From Acidovorax sp. 69 (GTDB lineage: Bacteria; Pseudomonadota; Gammaproteobacteria; Burkholderiales; Burkholderiaceae_C), in contig NZ_PGEP01000001.1 of the NCBI RefSeq assembly GCF_002797445.1, positions 3,038,501 through 3,102,500 on the forward strand: a stretch of 64,000 nt of DNA. Reading direction: 5' to 3'. Made by a program: the position numbers and the translations under genes. The notes beneath the pieces were generated by a model. It made no database searches and had not been told where the DNA came from. It saw only the letters and a program-made list of their open reading frames with translations. Shown here one piece after another: positions 35,127 through 43,800 of this stretch (position 1 is the stretch's first letter; each line of letters begins with the position of its first letter).

Positions 35127-35300
35127 GGAATCAAAAAAGCGGGCAATGCTGCATTGCAACAATTGTGCCTCAGAGCAATCAGCGCCGCATCAGGGAGATT
35201 CCCTGAGGGTTTCTACGTACAGAGGGGGAAAGTGGCGCCTCGGCCCACAAAATGCAGTCCCCCGGGGGCCAGCAGCCGCCCGATGGAAGCCTTAGCGCGC

Positions 35301-35726
35301 TCAACGATAGCCGATGAAGAGGATCGCCACGTTGACCAGAAAGCCCGCAGCCCACACCGCACTGCGGGCCGTGGGCATGTCGGAGACATACATCATCACG
35401 TAGAAGATGCGCAGCATGACGAACAGCAGCGCCAGCATATCAAGCAGCGTCTGCCCCGCACCCAGCATGTGCGCGATGATGACCGCGCCGATGAAAAACG
35501 GCAGTGCCTCGAAGCTATTGGCCTGGGCCGCATTGGCCCGCGCACGCCAGTCGGTCTGCCGAGCCATCCAGGCGCGCGGATCGTGGTTGTCAAAGCCGCC
35601 ATCCTTGCGCGACTTGCCCAGGTTGCCACTCTTGGCCAGCCAGGCACAACCCATGGGCAGCAGCACGGCGATCAGCACGCACCAGTAGGCCACTGTGAAC
35701 CGTGCAACATGCATGGTGGTATTCAT
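35301..35726 (-). CDS. MAPEG-family membrane protein
   Basis: 141 residues with four helices. The MAPEG pattern is clear: an N-terminal helix, WMARQTDWRARANAAQANSFEALPFFIGAVIIAHMLG (the conserved RxxxAxxNxxE segment), and a last helix near ARSAVWAAGFLVNVAILF. The family includes glutathione-dependent membrane enzymes, but the bacterial members of this subgroup have no assigned reaction. The start (35726 or 35714) touches a copy of the dispersed repeat. Confidence 0.88.
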   Translation of the reverse strand: MNTTMHVARFTVAYWCVLIAVLLPMGCAWLAKSGNLGKSRKDGGFDNHDPRAWMARQTDWRARANAAQANSFEALPFFIGAVIIAHMLGAGQTLLDMLALLFVMLRIFYVMMYVSDMPTARSAVWAAGFLVNVAILFIGYR

Positions 35727-35785
35727 ATTTCAAGCCTTTTAGGGCTCCAGCGCTTGATACACAAGCGCTAGCAGCTATTAATTTG
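35727..35785 (+). repeat. Dispersed repeat, copy 5
   Basis: ATTTCAAGCCTTTTAGGGCT, then CCAGCGCTTGATACACAAGC, then GCTAGCAGCTATTAATTT. It is intergenic between MAPEG and recR. Confidence 0.75.
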
Positions 35786-35839
35786 GGAGTATTTTACCCA
35801 CAGCGGTGGAAGCCGTTGTGCGTTTTCGACACCAAAGTG

Positions 35840-36436
35840 TTACCGGCGATCCACCAGCGCATGGGCAATCGTGCCCAGGTCCACATACTCCAGCTCACTT
35901 CCCACAGGCACGCCGCGTGCCAGCCGTGTGACATGCAGGCCTCGGCTCTTGAGAGCCTCGCTGATCACATGGGCCGTGGCCTCGCCTTCGGCATTGAAGT
36001 TGGTGGCCAGAATGACCTCCTGCACCGTGCCATCGGTGGCGCGATCCATCAGTTTGTGCAGCCCGATTTCCTTGGGGCCCACCCCATCCAGCGGACTGAG
36101 CCGCCCCATCAACACGAAATACAAGCCCTTGAACGCCCCCGTACGCTCCAGCGCCGACTGATCGGCCGGGGTCTCCACCACACAGAGCCGCGTGGCATCC
36201 CGCTCCGGGTCCAGGCAGGTGCTGCATACCTCGGCCTCGGTAAAGGTGTGGCAACGCGTGCAATGGTGCACCGTCCCAACCGCCTCCCCCAGCGCCCGCG
36301 ACAACGCCAACGCACCCTCCCGGTCATGTTGCAGCAGATGAAACGCCATCCGCTGCGCAGACTTCACCCCCACCCCCGGCAAGCGGCGCAGCGCCTGGAT
36401 CAGGACATCAAGGGAGTTGGTGGATGGGGAGGACAT
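35840..36436 (-). CDS. recR: Recombination mediator RecR
   Basis: 198 residues, the normal length. Helix-hairpin-helix [24 protein letters not shown], zinc finger [16 protein letters not shown] (C-x2-C ... C-x2-C), and a TOPRIM domain with [26 protein letters not shown] and [15 protein letters not shown]. It loads RecA with RecF/RecO. ATG at 36436; the longer open frame runs back into a non-coding repeat-like gap. It is the third gene of the classical dnaX-ybaB-recR set, but separated from ybaB by 240 bases. Confidence 0.95.
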   Translation of the reverse strand: MSSPSTNSLDVLIQALRRLPGVGVKSAQRMAFHLLQHDREGALALSRALGEAVGTVHHCTRCHTFTEAEVCSTCLDPERDATRLCVVETPADQSALERTGAFKGLYFVLMGRLSPLDGVGPKEIGLHKLMDRATDGTVQEVILATNFNAEGEATAHVISEALKSRGLHVTRLARGVPVGSELEYVDLGTIAHALVDRR

Positions 36437-36676
36437 GGGTTGGAAAACAATCCGAGGGAAGTAGGGGTGACGCGTAAACCAGGCTTCGACAAGCTCCGCC
36501 CGAACCGTGGGAAGGGCCAGCGGGCCCTGCACCTTGGTCTTCCATCCCGCCCTCAAGGGCGTAGCGAGCGGGATGAGCTGCTCGGTGGACGGAGCGCAGC
36601 CACCGGAACGCACTTGCAGTGCGTGAGGATGGCGAGCACCGCCCAAAGACGCAGATGGCCCGCCCGGTAGCCAACC
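36437..36676. repeat. Non-coding gap between ybaB and recR with REP-like and palindromic elements
   Basis: 36482-36507 holds GGCTTCGACAAGCTCCGCCC-GAACC, which resembles the extragenic palindromes seen in Burkholderiales. 36608-36624 is a perfect inverted repeat ACGCACT-TGC-AGTGCGT. No gene fits. It interrupts a locus that is usually compact. Confidence 0.55.
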
Positions 36677-37009
36677 TCAGAAGGGGAATTTCATGCCGCC
36701 TGGGAGGCCTGGCATGCCTTGAGTGAGCTTGCCCATCTTCTCCGACGAAGTTTCTTCGGCCTTGCGCACCGCCGCATTGAACGCAGCCGCCACCAGGTCT
36801 TCCAGCATGTCTTTGTCTTCGGCCAGCAGGCTGGGGTCGATGGTGATGCGTTTCACATCGTGTTTGCAGGTCATCACCACCTTCACCAGGCCCGCGCCCG
36901 ATTCGCCCTCCACCTCCACAAAGGCCAGTTCATCCTGGGCCTTCTTGAGGTTGTCCTGCATGGCCTGGGCTTGCTTCATCAGACCGGCGAGTTGTCCCTT
37001 GTTGAACAT
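36677..37009 (-). CDS. ybaB: YbaB/EbfC nucleoid-associated protein
   Basis: 110 residues. Starts [28 protein letters not shown], the family's N-terminal helix, then [30 protein letters not shown] and ends [13 protein letters not shown]. It forms a small dimeric DNA-binding protein of the nucleoid. It lies 57 bases downstream of dnaX on the same strand. Confidence 0.96.
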   Translation of the reverse strand: MFNKGQLAGLMKQAQAMQDNLKKAQDELAFVEVEGESGAGLVKVVMTCKHDVKRITIDPSLLAEDKDMLEDLVAAAFNAAVRKAEETSSEKMGKLTQGMPGLPGGMKFPF

Positions 37010-37069
37010 GGTGTCGTTTCCTTTTCAGTTGCAGTTTCGGTTAGATATTGGATAAAAGGCGGTGGACCG

Positions 37070-39067
37070 TCATGCAGGCTTGATGCTGCCCGGCACGATT
37101 CTCGCGCCGTAGTCACGCATCAGCGATTGCACAAAGGGGTCGTTGTTCACGATTTCTTCGGCACGGCGTTGCCGCTCGGCGGCCGCAGCGGCGTTGCGGC
37201 GGGCGGGGCTGTCGATGACAACACCCACTTCCACCGTGATCTGGGTCGCATGGCCCGCAGTCTCCAGCGCGGCACGCAGGCGCTCGCGCGCCGTCGGTTG
37301 GTTGAGCGATTCGCGCTCGACGCGCAGCAGCCAGTGGCCGCCATCGCGCGCCACCAGTTGGGACTGCAGTGCCAGCTCTCGCACCAGGGCGGTAATGGAC
37401 TCTGCCAGCACCATCTGTTGCACCGTGCGGTGCCAGACATCCCCCTCCTCGGTCGGCGTATAGCGCGCAGAAACAGGGGTTGGTGCAGACAGCGGCAAAG
37501 GTTGCAGTCGCTCGCCGGGTTCCGGCGTCTCACGCACTGGAATTGCTACGTATTCAGGAGCAACTTGCGCTCTACCTGCCTGCACCGGGGGCTGATTTCG
37601 CACAAATCCTTCGGTGGTCCGTATTGGCAGCGTGGTGGTGGGTGTGGCCGCCCCCACGGCGTCCGGCTCGTCCGAACCCGGCCACGGAGGCGGTTCGCAA
37701 GCCCCGGAGACATCAGAAGACGCGTCTTGCAGGGGCACCGAAACCGATGGCGTCGATTGCACCAACGGCACCGGAGCAGCGGGCGCCGCGGCGGGCGCTT
37801 CCACAGCGGCAGCTCCGGGACGCTCCATAGGTGCCGATACCGCGATGGCAGCGGGCGCAGAAGGTGCCGAAGACGCGCGAAACCCCGTAGAGCCCGTATC
37901 CACCGGGCCCGAGGACGCCGTTTCAGGCCGCGTCAGAGTTTTTTTTTCCGCCGATTCGCCCTGGGGCTTGAAGGCCAGCAGGCGCAGCAACACCATGGTC
38001 AGCGCCGCATATTCGTCCGGCGCCAGGCCCAATTCACCACGCCCGTGCAGGCACAGGCTGTAAAGCAGCTGGGTTTCGTCGGCAGGCATCAGGGCGGCCA
38101 GACGCGCCGTTTCCGCCGCCTCGGGGTCATCGGCATCCACGGCACCCGCCATCTGGGGCACCGCCTGAAACACGGCCATGCGCTGCAGCACAGCGCTCAT
38201 TTCTTCCAGCGTGGACGCAGCCGACAGGCCATTGATGCGCAGCGTGTCCGAGGTTTCCACCACCGTCTTGCCGTCGCCCTGGGCCAATGCATCGATGAGG
38301 CGGAACACGTAAGAGCGGTCCACAGCACCCAACATCTGGCGCACGGCGCCTTCCTGCAATTGACCGCTGCCAAAAGCGATCGCCTGGTCGGTGAGCGACA
38401 GCGCATCGCGCATCGAGCCGCGTGCGGCGCGTGACAGCAGGCGCAGTGCCTGGGGCTCGGCCGGCACATTCTCGGCCGCCAGCACCTGCGTGAGGTGTGA
38501 GAGCACGGTTTCAGGCGCCATGGGGCGCAGGTTGAACTGCAGGCAGCGGCTCAGCACCGTGACAGGCACCTTTTGCGGATCGGTCGTGGCCAGCACGAAC
38601 TTGAGGTATTCGGGCGGCTCTTCCAGCGTCTTGAGCATGGCGTTGAACGCCGTGTTCGTCAGCATGTGCACTTCGTCGATCATGAAGACCTTGAAGCGCC
38701 CCTGCACCGGCTTGTACACCGCCTGCTCCAGCAGGCTTTGCACCTCGTCCACGCCCCGGTTCGATGCGGCATCCAGCTCGGTGTAATCGACAAAACGACC
38801 GCTGTCGATGTCGGTGCAGGCCTGACATACGCCGCAAGGCGTGGCCGTGATGCCACCCTGCCCGTCAGCCCCCTGGCAATTGAGTGACTTGGCGAGGATG
38901 CGCGACACCGTGGTCTTGCCCACACCCCGTGTACCTGTGAACAGGTAGGCATGGTGCAGACGCTGCTGGGTGAGCGCATTGGTCAAAGCCTGCACCACAT
39001 GCTCCTGCCCCACCATTTCGGTGAAATTGCGGGGGCGGTACTTGCGGGCGAGCACGAGGTAAGACAT
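37070..39067 (-). CDS. dnaX: DNA polymerase III subunits gamma/tau
   Basis: 665 residues: the clamp-loader ATPase. Walker A GTRGVGKTT (residues about 45-53), zinc module with CQGADGQ...CGVCQAC, Walker B MIDEVHML, sensor 1 LATTDPQ, SRC motif VLSRCLQF, domain III to about residue 372, then a long Pro/Ala/Ser-rich linker and a C-terminal alpha-binding domain. Codons 374-377 are GAA AAA AAA ACT, a run of nine A; slippage of -1 in translation, or one extra A in the transcript, reads NSDAA then stop, giving a 381-residue gamma-like form. Start ATG 39067. First gene of the dnaX-ybaB-recR set; the divergent 4.5S RNA gene lies 200 bases away. Confidence 0.96.
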   Translation of the reverse strand: MSYLVLARKYRPRNFTEMVGQEHVVQALTNALTQQRLHHAYLFTGTRGVGKTTVSRILAKSLNCQGADGQGGITATPCGVCQACTDIDSGRFVDYTELDAASNRGVDEVQSLLEQAVYKPVQGRFKVFMIDEVHMLTNTAFNAMLKTLEEPPEYLKFVLATTDPQKVPVTVLSRCLQFNLRPMAPETVLSHLTQVLAAENVPAEPQALRLLSRAARGSMRDALSLTDQAIAFGSGQLQEGAVRQMLGAVDRSYVFRLIDALAQGDGKTVVETSDTLRINGLSAASTLEEMSAVLQRMAVFQAVPQMAGAVDADDPEAAETARLAALMPADETQLLYSLCLHGRGELGLAPDEYAALTMVLLRLLAFKPQGESAEKKTLTRPETASSGPVDTGSTGFRASSAPSAPAAIAVSAPMERPGAAAVEAPAAAPAAPVPLVQSTPSVSVPLQDASSDVSGACEPPPWPGSDEPDAVGAATPTTTLPIRTTEGFVRNQPPVQAGRAQVAPEYVAIPVRETPEPGERLQPLPLSAPTPVSARYTPTEEGDVWHRTVQQMVLAESITALVRELALQSQLVARDGGHWLLRVERESLNQPTARERLRAALETAGHATQITVEVGVVIDSPARRNAAAAAERQRRAEEIVNNDPFVQSLMRDYGARIVPGSIKPA
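37939..37947 (-). other. A9 slippery run in dnaX (candidate gamma-subunit frameshift site)
   Basis: Nine A on the coding strand, in codons GAA AAA AAA A. A Shine-Dalgarno-like AGGG lies about 12 bases upstream, and a possible stem GACGC...GCGTC begins 4 bases downstream. The shifted frame stops after five codons (AAC TCT GAC GCG GCC TGA). Confidence 0.65.
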
Positions 39068-39204
39068 GGGGGGTGATTCTAGGGCCCACGCCGCCCCTGG
39101 TTTTGGGTGCGCCTGCCCGCGCACCCTCCACCGCCTTGCACAGGCATGCCCCAAGCGAGAAACGCCACACAAGGGCCGCCCCGCTGTGCGGGCATCGCCC
39201 CTCC

Positions 39205-39229
39205 TGCCGAATTGCGCTGCAATTCGGCA
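39205..39229. repeat. 25 bp inverted repeat upstream of ffs and dnaX
   Basis: TGCCGAATTGC-GC-TGCAATTCGGCA: arms match at 11 of 12 positions. It lies between the divergent dnaX and ffs genes, just upstream of the ffs promoter; it may be an operator or a small hairpin. Confidence 0.5.
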
Positions 39230-39258
39230 AGAGCGAAACGGCGTCGTCGTTCACGAGG

Positions 39259-39264
39259 TAGAAT
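39259..39264 (+). promoter_or_regulatory. -10 box of ffs
   Basis: TAGAAT, 8 bases before the 5' end of the 4.5S RNA stem. No clear -35 is seen at 17 bp. Confidence 0.5.
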
Positions 39265-39271
39265 CCCATCC

Positions 39272-39367
39272 TGACGGGCCTCCCCGCATGGTGAAGCGGC
39301 CAACCGGGTCAGGTGGGGAACCAAGCAGCCCTAACTGTGGAGCCAGTGCCGGGGGTAAGGCTCGTCA
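39272..39367 (+). ncRNA. ffs: Signal recognition particle 4.5S RNA
   Basis: The conserved domain IV is recognisable: GGTCAGGTGGGGAA, CCAAGCAGCC, then GAGCCAGTGCCGGGG, matching the GGTCAGG...GGAA...AGCAGCC...GTGCCGGG pattern of bacterial 4.5S RNA. The ends pair as GACGGGCC (39273-39280) with GGCTCGTC (39359-39366), allowing one G-U. The length of about 96 fits a short bacterial SRP RNA. It binds Ffh and targets nascent membrane proteins. A T-tract (39373-39379) follows. Location next to dnaX is common in betaproteobacteria. Confidence 0.93.
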
Positions 39368-39429
39368 ACTTCTTTTTTTCTGCGCGTTCGCGCAGAGACC
39401 CCCAACTTCCTGCACCTTGCACACCGCAC

Positions 39430-39480
39430 TGATAGCTATATTTTCGATAGCTACCAGCGCTTATCCCATAAGCGTTAGCG
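39430..39480 (-). repeat. Dispersed repeat, copy 6
   Basis: On the minus strand: CGCTAACGCTTATGGGATAA, GCGCTGGTAGCTATCGAAAA, TATAGCTATC. It supplies the TAA stop of the flavoprotein gene (39475-39477) and fills the gap to ffs. Confidence 0.7.
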
Positions 39481-40821
39481 CCCCAAAAAACGCAAAACAC
39501 CCTGCCCGGCCCGCACGCCGCTGGCCAGACTGGCCGTGAGCAGGTAGCCGCCCGTGGGGGCTTCCCAGTCCAGCATTTCGCCCGCGCAAAAAACGCCCGG
39601 CATGGCAGTGGCCATGAGGTGCTCATCCAACGCCTCAAAAGCCACGCCACCGGCCGTGCTGATGGCCTCATCCAGCGGGCGGGCGGCCACCACGGTGAGG
39701 GGCAGCGCCTTGATGGCACGGGCCAGGGCCACGGGGTCGTTCATGCCGTCCTTGCCCAGGTGCTCGTACAGGATGCCTGCCTTGATGCCATCCAGACCAA
39801 GGCGGCTTTTGAGGTGGCTCGACAGGGAGCGCGAACCGCGCGGGTGGCGCACCTCCACCAGCACACGCTCGGGGCTGTGGTCTGGAAGCAGGTCCAGCTC
39901 GAATGTGGCATGGCCATGGGCATCGATCTCGTCGCGCAATAGTTGCGAAGCCGCATAGACCAGGCTACCCTCCACGCCCGTGGCCGTCACCACGAACTCG
40001 CCCCGGCGGCTGAAACTGCGGCCCTGGCTGTCGGTGGCACTGAGCGCCACCGTCTTGAAAGGCTGACCCGCAAATCGCTCGGCAAAATGCGGTGTCCAGC
40101 CCACGGCCGGGGTGGGCGTGCGGCCGATCAGCTCCTGCAGGAAAGCGCGGCGCGTTTCCCCGACAGGGGCGTCGGCACGCAGCACATCAAAGCCACAGTT
40201 GGACGGGCGCAGAGGCGCCACGGCCACGCCGCGCTGCGCCAGCAGCGGCACCCAGGCACCGTCGGACCCCAGGCGCGCCCAGCTGCCGCCCCCCAGCGCC
40301 AACACCACCGCCTTGGCAGTGACCTGCACTTCACCCGCAGGCGCGGCAAAACGCAGTGCGCCGCCATCGGTCCAGCCCAGCCAGCGGTGGCGCATGTGGA
40401 ACTGCACGCCCTGCGCGCGCAGGCGCTGCAGCCATGCGCGCAGCAGGGGCGCGGCTTTCATGTCAGCCGGAAACACACGGCCGGAGGTGCCCACAAAGGT
40501 CTCGACACCCAGCCCCTGCGCCCAGGCGCGGACCTCCGGGCCGCCAAATGCGGCGATCAGGGGTTCGACCTGCGGTTGGCGCCCGGCGTAGCGGCTGACA
40601 AAGGGCGCGTGGGGCTCGGAATGCGTGAGGTTGAGGCCGCCCTTGCCCGCCAGCAAGAATTTGCGCCCTACCGAGGGCATGGCATCCAGCAGATGCACTG
40701 CCACCCCCGCCTGTGCCAGCACCTCGGCGGCCATCAGCCCCGCAGGCCCTCCGCCCACGATGACGGCATCGCAGCGCAGAAAAGTGGCTGCCTCAGTGGC
40801 CAGGGGAGTGGGTGCATTCAT
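39475..40821 (-). CDS. NAD(P)/FAD-dependent oxidoreductase (HI0933/YhiN-like flavoprotein)
   Basis: 448 residues. FAD-binding Rossmann motif VIVGGGPAGLMAAEVLAQAG, then GRKFLLAGKGGLNLTHSEP, the family hallmark, and a C-terminal FAD motif STAGGVAFEALDEHLMATAMPGVFCAGEMLDWEAPTGGYLL. The family is a conserved flavoprotein of unknown reaction, related to BaiN. Start at ATG 40821 (MNAPTPL) with AAAGG upstream; two earlier ATGs (40851, 40842) are possible. It starts 36 bases after the AddA-like gene and is probably in its operon. Its stop lies in the dispersed repeat. Confidence 0.9.
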   Translation of the reverse strand: MNAPTPLATEAATFLRCDAVIVGGGPAGLMAAEVLAQAGVAVHLLDAMPSVGRKFLLAGKGGLNLTHSEPHAPFVSRYAGRQPQVEPLIAAFGGPEVRAWAQGLGVETFVGTSGRVFPADMKAAPLLRAWLQRLRAQGVQFHMRHRWLGWTDGGALRFAAPAGEVQVTAKAVVLALGGGSWARLGSDGAWVPLLAQRGVAVAPLRPSNCGFDVLRADAPVGETRRAFLQELIGRTPTPAVGWTPHFAERFAGQPFKTVALSATDSQGRSFSRRGEFVVTATGVEGSLVYAASQLLRDEIDAHGHATFELDLLPDHSPERVLVEVRHPRGSRSLSSHLKSRLGLDGIKAGILYEHLGKDGMNDPVALARAIKALPLTVVAARPLDEAISTAGGVAFEALDEHLMATAMPGVFCAGEMLDWEAPTGGYLLTASLASGVRAGQGVLRFLGR

Positions 40822-40857
40822 GGGAAAAACCTTTGGATCCATCGAAAACATTCAGCG

Positions 40858-43800
40858 TCAGAACAGGGTGCCCTGGACCGAACCCAGGGGGGCGTCATCG
40901 GCCGACCCCGGCACTGCGGCAGACGCAGGCGCTGCGGGGGCGAGAGTATGCCGCACGGCACCGCTCCCTGGGACCGCACCCGCCCGCAAAACATCATCGA
41001 TGGCCGGGGGCCCCGCATCGGGCACCGGCACCATGCGCCCGTCGCCCGTCAGGAAGGCTGCCCACACACTCTCGCCGGGCGCCTGCTCCCTCACGGCCGC
41101 GCGGTAGCGCTGCAGCTGGGCCATCAGCGCAGGCTGGCGCTCGGGCTGGGCCGCGCTTTTGTAGTCCAGCACCCACCAACCCGCGCGCTCGGCTGGCTGG
41201 TGGCAGTGCACCAGACGGTCGATGCGCAGGCTTTGACCCCGGTAGCGCAGCGGCACTTCGTTGATCGTGGTGTCCACCACCGCTGCATCCCAGGCCCAGG
41301 CGCCCTCGCCCGCCAGGATGCGCTGGGCCGTCTGGGCGGCGATGTGCGCTGCGCCCACGCTGACATCAAAGTCCTGCGCCAAGCGCGCTACGCGGGCCGC
41401 TGGCCAGCCCTGGGCGCGCAGGTCGGCCAGCGGCGCGCCCGCCACCCCGGCCTGCTCCAGCAACTGGTGCATGGCCTCGCCCAGGCGCGATGCGGGGGTG
41501 GACTGCGATGCCTCCGGGTCTGCCGGATCGGTGTCGTCGGCCACGGCACGCGGCGCGGCGCGCAAGTGGACAGGGAGCATCGCCAGCTCGGCCACGGTGA
41601 AATGGTCATGCGCGCTGTCAGGCCCAGCCGTCACCAAGCCCGCCTCGGCCTCACCCGCCCCACCCTGTACATCCGCATCCGCCAGCAGTGGCGCCAGCCG
41701 GTTCCACCAGCTCCCCAGGGCCGAAACGCTGGGCAACACCGACGACAGCGCCAGGCAGTGCTTGGCGCGTGTCATGGCCACGTACAGCATGTTGAGTTCT
41801 TCACGCTGGCGGGCCTGCTGTTCGACCGCCAGGGCGGCTTCGGCGCTGGGGGGCGGACTGGATTCGCTGGCGAGAAAAACAAAGCCCGCAGGTTCGGCTT
41901 TTTCGCCGGGCCAATCCACCAGCACGCCCATGGTCTCGGCCTTTTGCGGACGGGTGTCGGTATCGAGCAGCAGCACGCAGCGCGCCTCCAGCCCCTTGGC
42001 GCCGTGCACGGTGAGCAGGCGCACCGCCTGCGCGTCCACCCGGCCCGGCGCGCGCACGCCGCCTTTTTTCATGGCCCGCACAAAGGCATAGGGCGTGAGG
42101 TAGCGGCCACCATCGTGCTGCAGCGCGGCCGAGAGCAAGGCGCGCAAATTGGCTTGGACGGCAATGCGCTGCGCGGCCGGGGCTGCGGCAGCAAAGCGGG
42201 CCAGCACATCGGCCTGCTGGTAGATGGCATGCAGCGCATCGTGTGGCGGCAAGGTGTCCACCCAGGCCTTGTATTGAATCAAACTGGTGCCTAGCGCTTG
42301 TAAATCAAGCGGTAGCAGCTCACTTTTTTGTAGCAAATCAAACCAACTGCTGCCCACATGCTCACCTTGACGGCGCAATGCCGCCAGCGCAACGAGGCCA
42401 TCGTCACCCACGCCGAACAGCGGCGACTTGAGCGCGCGCGCCAGCGAGAGGTCGTGCCCGGTGGACACCAGCACATCCAGCAGCGCCACGATGTCCTGCA
42501 CCTCGGGCGCGTCAAACAGGTCGGCCTTTTCGGGCTGCACACACGGCAGGTGCAACGCGCGCAGGGCGTCCTGCATGGCGGCCAGCCGGTCGCGCTTGCG
42601 GGCCAGCACCAGCACCTCATTGGGGGGCGTGCCTGCGGCGATCTGCGCCGCCACCCAGGCGGCGGCCTGCGTGGATTCGCGCATGCGCTGGGTTTCTTCG
42701 GCTTCGTGGCGCGGCTCGGTCAGGCTGTCGCGCCAGACCAACGGGTCGGAGCCTCCGCCACCGTCAGCATCGGGCGGCAGGATAGCGGGCAGGCGCAGCA
42801 GCACGCCGGGGTCTTTCGATTCGGTGGTGTGGTCGCGAAAGCCGCTGGTTTCGTGCTGCGCCTGGGCAGTGCCCATCACCTGGTTCACGGCGGCGATCAC
42901 ACCCGTGGCGTTGCGGCGCGTGTGGTCGCAGCTGAGCAAGTCGCCCCCCAGGCCATCGCGCACAAAGGCCCGCGCGGCGATGAACACCTGCGGCTCGGCG
43001 CGGCGAAAGCGGTAAATGCTCTGCTTGGGATCGCCCACGATGAACACGCTGGGCGGCTGCGCGCCGCCGCCCGAGCCCGCGTAGCCCGACAGCCAGGCAT
43101 GCAGCGCCTGCCACTGCAGCGGGTTGGTGTCCTGGAACTCATCCACCAACAGGTGGCGGATGCGCGCATCCAGGCGCTCTTGCACCCAGCCAGAAAGGAT
43201 GGGGTCGGCCAGCATGACCAGCGCCGTGCGCTCCACATCGTTCATGTCGACCCAGCCGTGTTGGTGCTTGACGGCGGCAAACTCCGCGATCAGGCAGCGC
43301 GCCAGCCGGGCCATGCGCTGCTGGTGCTGCCAGGCGTCGTGCTGGCGGCGGGCCGTGAGCAGGCGTTGCAGTTCGGGCTCGGCCTCCTGCGCGGCGGCGA
43401 ACTTTTCGAGGTTCTTGGAGAGCCGGTCTTCCTTGGCCACGAACAAGGCCTTGCGCAGCATGTCCAGGCGCAGGTTGAGGTCGTTGCAGGCGAGTGCGTC
43501 GATGATGGCGTCGGCCGCCTTCTGCGGGGTCTTGTTGGATTCGGTACCCAGCGCCTTGGCGCGGGCCAGCCAGCGCTGGTGGCAGACGTCGCCATGCACA
43601 GCATCGGCAGGCTCGTCGAAAGCAGCCAGCTCCGGGTACTGCAACTGAAACGGCGGCACCGAGGCATCGACCACGCCGGCCGTGTCGGCCAGGTCAAACT
43701 CGACCCGTTTGGAGAGCGCCGCCGCCAACGCCTTGTGCGTCTGGGATCGACCATGGCGGGCCACGACGGCCTCATAGTCGGCCCGCAGGCTGGCGCTGGT

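Noticed and set aside
37020..37069. Terminator between dnaX and ybaB
   Set aside because: No stem with a T-run on the minus strand was found; the 60-base gap is consistent with co-transcription.
36719..38434. 571-codon plus-strand frame opposite ybaB and dnaX
   Set aside because: Antisense to two well-known genes, no recognisable domain, Arg/His-rich composition.
39943..42294. 783-codon plus-strand frame opposite the flavoprotein and addA-like genes
   Set aside because: Low-complexity Arg/Gly/His composition and no domain; it spans two real genes on the other strand.
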